Source: Halalkalibaculum roseum (GTDB taxonomy: Bacteria > Bacteroidota > Rhodothermia > Balneolales > Balneolaceae). Taken from it: DNA of 64,000 nt. Of this stretch, positions 45,395 to 53,541 are shown one piece after another. The notes beneath the pieces were generated by a model, which had not been told where the DNA came from, made no database searches, and saw only the letters and a list, made by a program, of their open reading frames with translations. Positions within the stretch are counted from its first letter, which is position 1. Each line of letters opens with the position of its first letter. The stretch is from the NCBI RefSeq assembly GCF_011059145.1, contig NZ_JAALLT010000004.1:671716-735715 (forward strand), written 5' to 3'. The translations under genes and the position numbers were made by a program.

Positions 45395-45751
45395 TCAGGT
45401 AAAATGGATCAACAGAATTGCTATTGCAGCCGGAAAGGCCTGAATGTATAAGATAGATTTTTTAGCTGTTACAGCACCGAAAATTCCGGCGACTAATATA
45501 CAGGCCAGAAAGAAAAGTACGGTCTCTATTCCATGGCTTCCGCGAAACAATCCCCAAATGAGTCCCGCAGCTAAAAAACCGTTATAGAGACCCTGGTTGG
45601 CAGCGAGGACTTTGGTTTTTGCGGCAAGTTCTTTGCTATGATTGAAAATCTTGAGACCTACCGGTTTATCCCACAGAAACATCTCTAGAACCATGAAACT
45701 GAAATGCAGCAGAACGATAAGAACAACGGATGACTGGGCATAGAGTGACAT
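45395..45751 (-). CDS. DUF1304-family membrane protein
   Basis: This 118-residue protein has four helices and matches DUF1304: HFSFMVLEMFLWDKP, then LAANQGLYNGFLAAGLIWG and a C-terminal AFPAAIAILLIHF. Its function is not known. Confidence 0.85.
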   Translation of the reverse strand: MSLYAQSSVVLIVLLHFSFMVLEMFLWDKPVGLKIFNHSKELAAKTKVLAANQGLYNGFLAAGLIWGLFRGSHGIETVLFFLACILVAGIFGAVTAKKSILYIQAFPAAIAILLIHFT

Positions 45752-45922
45752 AAGCAGGCTTTTATGATAGTGATTACCCTAATAAGCGCAGTTGGCATAT
45801 CAATTACAACTGCAAACCGCTGCCGTTGGAATGACACATTTCTCCCCAATGATTGTCGTATTTGGCCTTTGCCTTGTTTATAGCTTGACTTTGAATGATG
45901 AACCAACTCAAAGGTGACTGTT

Positions 45923-46621
45923 ATGGAAAGCCATAGGGATAATCCGTCAAAAATGATCTCCAAACTGCTGGTATTAACAGGGCTGCTGTTCTACCTTGTT
46001 CCCTCACCAGTTGCGGCCTACCAGTTTCCAGAGGAAATTCCGGCAAAAACCTATAGCTTTGATCATGTTATCAACCGGCGAGGGGAATCACGAATCACCA
46101 TGCTGACAGGAATTCCCATAGTAGGGACCGCGGAGTATGCATATGGAATTTCGGACCGTCTTACAGCAGGTGTGTTTGGCGGCTTCACTCCCTTTGAGGA
46201 AGCCGTTGGTATCAGAGTGAGAACTGTTTTATATCAGAAGAAGGCGTTATTCCGGGTTTATTATTGTACGCCTATCGTTTTTTATCCGCAAAGAAGTTTG
46301 GTTGATCCTGAGCCTTGGTGGCTTATCCGACCGAATATAAATTTTGAGTGGCTCGTCAACTCCGGGTTCCGTTATAAATTCGGAGCCAGTATGATCGGTG
46401 TAGCTACTCACCGGCAGGTCTTTGGAGGTGGCGGGACCGGGGATCAGCAGCTATCTCCAGAGTTGTGGACGGCAATTCACGGTGGGTTTAGTCTTCCGGT
46501 AGGAAAACAACTCTCCTTCCAGACCGAGCTCTCTTACATCACAAAAGGAATGGGAACCATCACCGATTTTTTCGGAGGACCTCCGATGCTGGCCATCGTC
46601 GGATTTTCCTATACCTTTTAG
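45923..46621 (+). CDS. Exported protein of unknown function, beta-barrel-like
   Basis: This 232-residue protein has a hydrophobic signal segment at about residues 11-31 (ISKLLVLTGLLFYLVPSPVA). The mature region is rich in alternating strands (TMLTGIPIVGTAEYAYGI, LTAGVFGGFTP) and ends in the aromatic AIVGFSYTF. This is consistent with a small outer-membrane barrel, though not provable by eye. The ATG preceded by AAGGTG was chosen; a GTG three codons earlier and an ATG ten codons later are possible. Confidence 0.55.
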   Translation: MESHRDNPSKMISKLLVLTGLLFYLVPSPVAAYQFPEEIPAKTYSFDHVINRRGESRITMLTGIPIVGTAEYAYGISDRLTAGVFGGFTPFEEAVGIRVRTVLYQKKALFRVYYCTPIVFYPQRSLVDPEPWWLIRPNINFEWLVNSGFRYKFGASMIGVATHRQVFGGGGTGDQQLSPELWTAIHGGFSLPVGKQLSFQTELSYITKGMGTITDFFGGPPMLAIVGFSYTF

Positions 46622-46738
46622 CAGGGTCCCGCCGCTTGCTACAATTCCTATACAAGCTGATTACATATAACGGGCAACTTAGCTTCATTGCATAGATTAC
46701 GTTGCCAAACTTGAATAGGTAAACCGAAGCTATACAGA

Positions 46739-47575
46739 TTAATTTTCTTCTTCACCGCCACCATCACCTTTACTTTTTGCCGAAGGTGAGATAATAGGTT
46801 TATCGCCTCCCAAACCTCTAAACGCATCTATGAAGTCGAGTGGAATCGGCATAAACACAAAGCTGGTATTTTCTTCTGCAACATCATTCATGGTTTGCAG
46901 AAAGCGCAATTGCAGTGCGGCCGGGGCGGTCTGTATCATCTTGGCAGCATCCACCAATCGTTCCGCGGCTTGGTATTCACCTTCGGCATTAATAACCTTG
47001 GCGCGCCGGTCACGTTCTGTTTCTGCCTGTCGGGCCATGGCGCGCTTCATATTCTCGGGTAGTACCACATCACGAACTTCCACCGACACCACTTTGATAC
47101 CCCAGGGATCGGTCTGGCGATCGATTATCTCCTGAATATTCTTGTTAACCTTTTCACGTTCCGCCAGCAGCTCATCCAGTTCAACCTGACCCACGATACT
47201 TCTCAGGGTAGTTTGAGCCAGCATGGAAGTGGCGTGGATATATTGTTCAACCTGGATGACCGCCTGCTCGGCGTCGATGACCCGGAAAAAGGTAATGGCA
47301 TCTACGTTTACGGTTACGTTATCCTTGGTGATTACCTCTTGCTTGTCAACGTTAATGGTAAGTACCCGGAGATCCACCCTTTCAATTTTATCGATAAAAG
47401 GAATTAGAAAGATGAGTCCGGGTCCCTTGGTTTTCTGGAATTTACCGAGTCGAAATACTACAGCGCGTTCATATTCTCTTAATATCTTGAACATCTGAGG
47501 CAGCAAAATTGCTGCAAGTACCGCAATCGTAATAATCCAGGTCAGGGAATTGACTAAACCTTCGCCATTTTCCAT
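46739..47575 (-). CDS. Slipin (stomatin-like SPFH protein)
   Basis: This 278-residue membrane-anchored SPFH-domain protein has a hydrophobic N-terminus (SLTWIITIAVLAAILLPQMF), then the stomatin motif EYERAVVFRLGKFQKTKGPG, RVDLRVLTINVDKQEVITKD and the AEREKVNKNIQEIID helix. Slipins form membrane rings and pair with NfeD proteases. The NfeD gene lies 31 bp upstream on the same strand, as in many genomes. Confidence 0.93.
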   Translation of the reverse strand: MENGEGLVNSLTWIITIAVLAAILLPQMFKILREYERAVVFRLGKFQKTKGPGLIFLIPFIDKIERVDLRVLTINVDKQEVITKDNVTVNVDAITFFRVIDAEQAVIQVEQYIHATSMLAQTTLRSIVGQVELDELLAEREKVNKNIQEIIDRQTDPWGIKVVSVEVRDVVLPENMKRAMARQAETERDRRAKVINAEGEYQAAERLVDAAKMIQTAPAALQLRFLQTMNDVAEENTSFVFMPIPLDFIDAFRGLGGDKPIISPSAKSKGDGGGEEEN

Positions 47576-47606
47576 AATAGTATCCGTTTAATTTAAGTTA
47601 TGTGTT

Positions 47607-48902
47607 TCAGGTCGAAGACTTAACTTTTACTTTCAAGCCGCTGACCTCTTTAATTTCACAATATTTTCCTTCAGGAATTTCTTCATCGCTGACAGCTGTC
47701 CAGTACTCGCCGTTGAAAAATACACGTCCTGTGCCGTTATGTATGGCGTCAACAACTTCTGCCTGTTTTCCGATCATAGATTCTTTACCGGTTACCCCTT
47801 TGCTGAATTGAATGCGCACGCCCTCAGTAACGATCCATACAAAAAACAGGGTGGTTAACACGGTAGCCGGAACTAACCAACCCCAGGATAGCTCCATTGA
47901 TTCCGGCAGGTCCTGAAATAGCATGAGTGCCCCGAGGAAAAATGATACGGCACCGCCGGCAATGAGAAGACCGAAAGCAGGTGTAAAAGCTTCAGCGACA
48001 AATAGTACGATAGCCAGACCGATAAGAGCAAATCCTGCGATATTGATGGGCATAGCAGCGGATGCATACAACAGCAATATGAGGGCTATCACACCGGCCA
48101 CTCCGGGAACAATGGCACCCGGATTGGTTACTTCACCGATGATGCCATAAATGGCAATCATGGTTAGAATGAGCATGACCTCCGGACGCATGATAAATGC
48201 CAGCAGCGTTTCAGCAAGATTTGTCGGTATTTCTTCAATGCGCGCATTATTGGTGTTTAGGGTGTCCCCATTTATTATCTGTCCGTCTGTCTGGCGCAAC
48301 AAATCTTCACGGCTATCAGCAATTAAATTGATTACGTTCAACTCCAGGGCCTCTTCTGCCGTTATGGATTCGCCGTCTCGTACAGCTGATCGGGCCCAGT
48401 CTGCATTGCGATCTCTTCGGTTGGCAATACTTTCTATAAAGCTTTCGGAATAGCTAAAGATTTTCTTCGTCATCACGGAGTCCTGCTGCCCGCCTCCCAT
48501 TTGCACCGGCGAGGCTGCACCGATGGTGGTTGCGGGGGCCATGGCTGCTATATGTGCTGCCATTGTAATAAAGGTACCCGCACTGGTTGCAGAGCCTCCT
48601 TCAGGACTTACATAGACCATGATGGGCAAGTCTTCCGAATCCAGGAAAGATTGTACAATGTTCTTAGTCGACTCAAGCAGGCCACCCGGGGTATCGAGCT
48701 CCACAATCAATGCCTCAGCTCCCATTGCTCGGGCTTCCTTGATGCCACGGTTGATATAATTGGTTGTTGTGGGAGATATGGATCCGTCAACCCGAATCAC
48801 AGCCACCGTGTTTGAGGAATCTTCAGTGCGGGTTGTGTCAGGCGGGGTCTGACTCCCGGTCTGTCCAATGAATAAAGTGAGTAAGAATAACAGGTATTTC
48901 AT
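47607..48902 (-). CDS. nfeD: Long-form NfeD (ClpP-like serine protease with NfeD tail)
   Basis: This 431-residue membrane protease of the 1510-N type has a signal peptide at residues 1-18, then a ClpP/SppA-like domain with VIRVDGSI, ELDTPGGLLEST, nucleophile S107 in GGSATSAGTF and a general-base lysine K146 or K147. Four to five helices then lead to the C-terminal OB-fold NfeD domain (VTGKESMIGKQAEVVDAIHN). In archaeal homologues it cleaves the C-terminus of the partner stomatin. It forms an operon with the slipin. Confidence 0.93.
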   Translation of the reverse strand: MKYLLFLLTLFIGQTGSQTPPDTTRTEDSSNTVAVIRVDGSISPTTTNYINRGIKEARAMGAEALIVELDTPGGLLESTKNIVQSFLDSEDLPIMVYVSPEGGSATSAGTFITMAAHIAAMAPATTIGAASPVQMGGGQQDSVMTKKIFSYSESFIESIANRRDRNADWARSAVRDGESITAEEALELNVINLIADSREDLLRQTDGQIINGDTLNTNNARIEEIPTNLAETLLAFIMRPEVMLILTMIAIYGIIGEVTNPGAIVPGVAGVIALILLLYASAAMPINIAGFALIGLAIVLFVAEAFTPAFGLLIAGGAVSFFLGALMLFQDLPESMELSWGWLVPATVLTTLFFVWIVTEGVRIQFSKGVTGKESMIGKQAEVVDAIHNGTGRVFFNGEYWTAVSDEEIPEGKYCEIKEVSGLKVKVKSST

Positions 48903-48959
48903 AACTGTAATTTACGAAGTTGAGTCAAGGAAACAACCGTATGGAAGGATAAGTTCTCT

Positions 48960-49048
48960 TTATTTATTAACTAATTAGTTAGTTAATAAATAATTTTCTA
49001 AATCGTTTTAGGGTTAGTTATATTTAACTAACTGTTTAGTTAAATATA
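48960..49048. promoter_or_regulatory. Two long palindromes upstream of tetR (probable operators)
   Basis: There are two palindromes. One (48960-48993) has 15-bp arms and loop TTAG; the other (49019-49048) has 13-bp arms and loop CTGT. Both share TTAACTAA-N4-TTAGTTAA, with centres 57 bp apart. They fill the region between the divergent nfeD and tetR-type genes, so the TetR protein probably binds both and may control both directions. Confidence 0.8.
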
Positions 49049-49060
49049 GGAAGGTAATTT

Positions 49061-49660
49061 ATGTCTGATCAAAGGGGAAATATACTGGAAGCAGCATTGG
49101 ACGAGTTTGCCGGCAATGGCCTTGCAGGGGCCCGTCTGAAGAATATTGCCGATGATGTAGGGGTTACCAAAGCTATGATACACTACTATTTCGGTTCCAA
49201 AGAGAATCTTTTCAAGGAGGTCTTTGCCGAAGCCTACCATACGGTAATCGGTGACCTCATGAACTGTCTTGAAAAGGATGAATCGATTTTTGTTAAAATT
49301 GAGGAGTTTATTGAGCAGGCGGTTGATCGTTTTCATATCTATCCCTCGCTGGTAGATTTTCTTGTAAATGCCATGAACAAAAATCCGGAGTCGACGGTAC
49401 CATTGATGAGGGATTTAATGGATTATGATAGTTCAGTTTTTGAAAACCAGCTTCAGGAAGCGGCTTCACAATATGAAATTGCGGCGGTTAACTGTGACCA
49501 GGTAGTGCTTAATATGCTATCTCTTTGTATGTTTCCTTATGGTGCAAGGGTTTTTATGAGTGAACTGCTGCATAAGGAGAGTGAGCAGGCTTACCGTGAA
49601 TTGCTTGAGCAGCGAAAAGGAATTATTACCGATACGATTATCAACTGGCTGGCCTCGTGA
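49061..49660 (+). CDS. TetR/AcrR-family regulator
   Basis: This 199-residue repressor has an N-terminal HTH: ILEAALDEFAGNGLAGARLK, then NIADDVGVTKAMIHYYFGSK. The C-terminal ligand-binding half is divergent. AGGAAGG lies ahead of the ATG. It ends 6 bp before the metallophosphoesterase gene, so the two are probably co-transcribed and the regulator may control that gene too. Confidence 0.93.
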   Translation: MSDQRGNILEAALDEFAGNGLAGARLKNIADDVGVTKAMIHYYFGSKENLFKEVFAEAYHTVIGDLMNCLEKDESIFVKIEEFIEQAVDRFHIYPSLVDFLVNAMNKNPESTVPLMRDLMDYDSSVFENQLQEAASQYEIAAVNCDQVVLNMLSLCMFPYGARVFMSELLHKESEQAYRELLEQRKGIITDTIINWLAS

Positions 49661-49666
49661 CATCCA

Positions 49667-52600
49667 ATGAAAAAACTAACCCTCCTCATACTGGGACTGC
49701 CCCTGATCTGGATTGGCTGTTCTACTCCTAACTATTATATCAGTGAAGAGCAGCTGCAGGAGGAGAGGCCAGAGAGGCCGGCTTCCGATGACTTGGTCTA
49801 CAAGATATTTCTGATTGGCGATACCGGCGCACCGGCAAGACATTCCATGGAGCCTTCTTTTGCGCTTTTAAATGAAATGCTGAATAAAGCGGGCTCGCAG
49901 AGCGCTGTAATATTTTTAGGGGATAATATATATCCCTCGGGCCTGCCCGATTCAACCCACCCCGGCAGAAGATTGGCAGAAAACATATTAAATAGGCAGC
50001 TGTCCATACTTGATGGTTTTGAGGGTCGCATGATTTTTATTCCCGGGAATCATGACTGGTTAAGCGGCGGTGCGGAGGGGTTAAACCGGCAAAAAGAGTA
50101 CATCGAAAAGTACCTCAATCGTGAAGATGTCTTTCTGCCCGAGGGTGGTTTCCCGGGTCCTGTTGAAGTCGAGCTCATGGATAAAGACGACCATCCGGAT
50201 CTTAGAGAAGATATCCGGTTGATTATTCTGGATACTCAATGGTGGCTGCAAAAAGATAACAAGCCATTCGGTGAAACCGGAGAGTATATGTTAAACGATG
50301 CCGGTGATTTTTTACGGGAACTGCAGAATACCCTGCTTGAGAGAAGAAATGACCATGTTATGGTACTGGGACATCATCCCTTATTTTCCAATGCCAGTCA
50401 TGGAGGTTATTTCCCGCTTAAAACTCATTTGCTGCCACCCGTATTCGGTAGTCTTTATGTGGGATACCGAAAATTTTTCGGCTACCCCCAGGATATTGCG
50501 CACCCCCGCTATGGCCTGCTAAAAGAGGAGCTTCTGGGATTATTTAACGGCCATCAGGACCTGATATATGCTTCGGGGCATGATCACGGACTACAGTATT
50601 TTAAAAAAGAGCGAAAAAACGAGAGGCAGCATTACCTTGTCAGTGGGGGAGGTACCGATGCTGATTTTGTTGCAAAGGGCCGGGAAGCAGATTTTGCGGC
50701 GCAAAGTACAGGATTTGCCACAGTATCTTACTATGCTGACGGATCGAGCTGGCTGGAGTTTTGGCAACCGGTACATGATAATAACGAAGGCAAGATGCTG
50801 TTCCAAACCAGAATGGGTATTCCCTATGCCGACCCATTTGCAAATAGGGAAGAACCTGCTACTAAAGAAGAGATGCCTGATCTCAAGGACAGCACTTTGA
50901 CAATGGCAGCAAATCCTGAGTATGATAAAATGGGGTGGTTCGGACGCCTGATAGCCGGTGAGCATAATCGCGGTATCTGGAATATTCCGGTGGAAGCGCC
51001 GGTATTTGATGTAGGATCAGTTAAAGGCGGTTTAAAACCGACTGAGGTGGGAGGTACCGGTCAGACCACGAATCTGAGGCTGGAATCTGAAGATGGCCAT
51101 GATTACGTATTGCGATCAATAGATAAAGAAGCCGGCCGTATATGGGAGGATGAGCTAAAGGACACCTTTGCTCATGATATAGCTCAAGATCAGTTTTCCA
51201 TAATTCATCCATACGCTCCATTCATCTTGCCTGACCTGTCCGATGCCGTGGGTGTATTTCATACCAATCCTGAGTTATACTATGTGCCGGATGATTCACG
51301 CCTGGGTGAATATGCCGACTTGATGGCGGGAGAGTTTGCACTTTTTGAAGAACGCCCGGATGGGGATATGAGTGAGGTTGAAAGCATGGGCTATTCGGAG
51401 GAGGTGCTGGGCAGCCGGCAAATGCTGCTGAAGGTAGATGCCGATATTGATCATCACGTGGATCAGCAGGCCTTTGCAAGGGCAAGGCTCTTTGATTTAC
51501 TGATAGCTGATTGGGATCGTCACGCCGATCAATGGAGGTGGGGCGCATTTGAGCCGGAGGATGAAAAAGGAAAAATTTATAAACCTATTCCCCGCGACCG
51601 TGACATGGCTTTTATGCGCATGAACGGGATTTTGCCCACCATCGGAAAGTTAAATCTCTTTTACCAGTACCAGGGGTTTAGTCGCCGTTACGGTAACCTA
51701 AAGGGATTGACACTGAATTCATTGGGTCTTACAAGACGTTTTACCAACCAAATGACTAAGGATGATTGGCTGGCTTTAGCAGACAGCATGCAGGATAGTC
51801 TAACAGATGAAATTATCGAAGAGGCCGTTCGCAGGTGGCCTCCTGCGGTTTATGAGTCCAATGGTATTTATACCATAGAGGTATTGAAGACCAGAAGGGA
51901 TCAGCTCAAAGAGGTGGCGGCCGATTATTTCGAGTTGATTTCAACCGCTGTTGATGTGGTTGGAAGCGAAAAGCACGAGTGGTTTTATGCCGATAGAATA
52001 AGTCCGTCAGAAACAAGGGTCAGGGTGGAAAAGAGAACCCGGGAAGGGGTGTATCGGGAGTTGGTTTATGATCGCGTATTCAATAATGAGGAGACCGAGG
52101 AAATAAGGCTTTACGGACTGAGCGGATTGGATCATTTTGAGGTCAGCGGCAATTACGACAACGGTATAAAACTCCGCATCATCGGTGGCCCCGGAAGCGA
52201 TACCTTTATTGATTCCACCAGGGTCAATAGACGAAGCAGAGCCCGGATTTATGACACGGATATAGGCAATGATTGGCTAGTGAGGGGAAGTGTTATAGAC
52301 AGGCGTTCCTCGGATCCCAGAGTTCATGAATACCGTTATGCTACCAATTATCACTACAGTCGAACCGACCCCCTCCTGTTTTTCGGAAGCAATACAGATG
52401 ACGGACTCTTTATGGGAGGCGGATTTACCTATAAGCAGTATGCATTCCGTAAAGGACCTGAGGCACACAAACACATGTTCAAAGGCAACTATGCCCCGGC
52501 CAGTCGCGCCTTTAATCTAAAGTACAATGGCGAGTTTAAGCAGGTATTCGGTGACTGGAACTTCACCCTGGATGTTTCGGTATTGTCTCCGAACAATATC

Positions 52601-53395
52601 AGGAATTATTTCGGACTCGGAAACGACACAGAGAATACCGAAGATAATGAGGAATATTATCGTGCCCGTTTTTCGGAGTATCGGGTGGCACCAGGCTTGA
52701 TGAGAACACTCCGGACGGGTATTACTCTTGTTATCCGTCCGACATTTGAGGTGACCAATTACAAGGAACAAGAGGGTCGTTTTATTACACAGCCCCAAGC
52801 AGGCATTGATGAGAACACGTTTGAGGATCAGTGGTTTGGGGGATTGGAAGTGGAACTGAACCTAAAAAGCATCGATGATGCATTAAATCCCAAGCAAGGT
52901 TTTGCCTGGCAGAATCGGGCAGATATTAATTTCGGGCTCGAAAACACATCGGCAACATTCAGCAAGCTGCAGTCAGATCTTAGTTTTTATTATTCGCCGG
53001 TTCTTTCGCCGCAGGTAACCATAGCTACCCGCATTGGAGGGGCTCATAACATCGGTGATTTCCCGTTTTTCCACTCGAATACTTTGGGTACCCGTCACAA
53101 CCTGAGGGGCTACATCAATACCCGTTTTGCCGGTCGCAGCAGCTTGTATAACAACCTGGAGCTCCGCACCAAACTCTTCGACATGTACAACTATATATTC
53201 GGAGGCGAGGCAGGAGCTTTAGGCTTTCTGGATACCGGCAGGGTGTGGACTGATGGGGAGGATTCTGATACCTGGCACCGGGGGTACGGAGGAGGATTGT
53301 GGTTCAGTGTTTATAAAAAAGCTATAATTAATGTAACTGTAGGGTTCTCTGAAGAGGGCTATTACTACACAGCGGGAGCCGGTTTCTATTTTTAA
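49667..53395 (+). CDS. Giant lipoprotein: metallophosphoesterase, kinase-like middle, outer-membrane barrel tail
   Basis: This 1242-residue lipoprotein has lipobox IWIGC (Cys18). Residues 45-345 are a complete calcineurin-like phosphoesterase: D52 in LIGDTG, D86/N87 in GDNIY, N128/H129 in GNHDW, H236 in LGHHPLF, and H305 and H307 in SGHDHG. Residues about 460-760 form a second domain with LLIADWDRHADQW and PIPRDRDMAF, resembling the catalytic loop and metal site of HipA/FAM20-like kinases. The last 350 residues look like a D15/BamA-type barrel (ALNPKQGFAWQNRAD, GTRHNLRGY, ending AGAGFYF). The phosphoesterase part probably acts at the outer membrane. The kinase-like call is my inference. Confidence 0.85.
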   Translation: MKKLTLLILGLPLIWIGCSTPNYYISEEQLQEERPERPASDDLVYKIFLIGDTGAPARHSMEPSFALLNEMLNKAGSQSAVIFLGDNIYPSGLPDSTHPGRRLAENILNRQLSILDGFEGRMIFIPGNHDWLSGGAEGLNRQKEYIEKYLNREDVFLPEGGFPGPVEVELMDKDDHPDLREDIRLIILDTQWWLQKDNKPFGETGEYMLNDAGDFLRELQNTLLERRNDHVMVLGHHPLFSNASHGGYFPLKTHLLPPVFGSLYVGYRKFFGYPQDIAHPRYGLLKEELLGLFNGHQDLIYASGHDHGLQYFKKERKNERQHYLVSGGGTDADFVAKGREADFAAQSTGFATVSYYADGSSWLEFWQPVHDNNEGKMLFQTRMGIPYADPFANREEPATKEEMPDLKDSTLTMAANPEYDKMGWFGRLIAGEHNRGIWNIPVEAPVFDVGSVKGGLKPTEVGGTGQTTNLRLESEDGHDYVLRSIDKEAGRIWEDELKDTFAHDIAQDQFSIIHPYAPFILPDLSDAVGVFHTNPELYYVPDDSRLGEYADLMAGEFALFEERPDGDMSEVESMGYSEEVLGSRQMLLKVDADIDHHVDQQAFARARLFDLLIADWDRHADQWRWGAFEPEDEKGKIYKPIPRDRDMAFMRMNGILPTIGKLNLFYQYQGFSRRYGNLKGLTLNSLGLTRRFTNQMTKDDWLALADSMQDSLTDEIIEEAVRRWPPAVYESNGIYTIEVLKTRRDQLKEVAADYFELISTAVDVVGSEKHEWFYADRISPSETRVRVEKRTREGVYRELVYDRVFNNEETEEIRLYGLSGLDHFEVSGNYDNGIKLRIIGGPGSDTFIDSTRVNRRSRARIYDTDIGNDWLVRGSVIDRRSSDPRVHEYRYATNYHYSRTDPLLFFGSNTDDGLFMGGGFTYKQYAFRKGPEAHKHMFKGNYAPASRAFNLKYNGEFKQVFGDWNFTLDVSVLSPNNIRNYFGLGNDTENTEDNEEYYRARFSEYRVAPGLMRTLRTGITLVIRPTFEVTNYKEQEGRFITQPQAGIDENTFEDQWFGGLEVELNLKSIDDALNPKQGFAWQNRADINFGLENTSATFSKLQSDLSFYYSPVLSPQVTIATRIGGAHNIGDFPFFHSNTLGTRHNLRGYINTRFAGRSSLYNNLELRTKLFDMYNYIFGGEAGALGFLDTGRVWTDGEDSDTWHRGYGGGLWFSVYKKAIINVTVGFSEEGYYYTAGAGFYF

Positions 53396-53541
53396 TTGGT
53401 GTCAGGTACCTGTTATTTACTATGATACCGATAAATAGAAGAAACTTTCGTAATTTGTTATAGAATGTAATCAAGCTCAGAGAGTAAGGGGGCATGTATA
53501 AAGACATTCAGGAAGGGTCACATTATATTTAGATTTTAGCA

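Noticed and set aside
48903-49060. Palindromes between nfeD and tetR as a replication or integration site
   Set aside because: The two symmetric elements share a half-site with each other and sit at a TetR-type promoter, which is better explained by operators.
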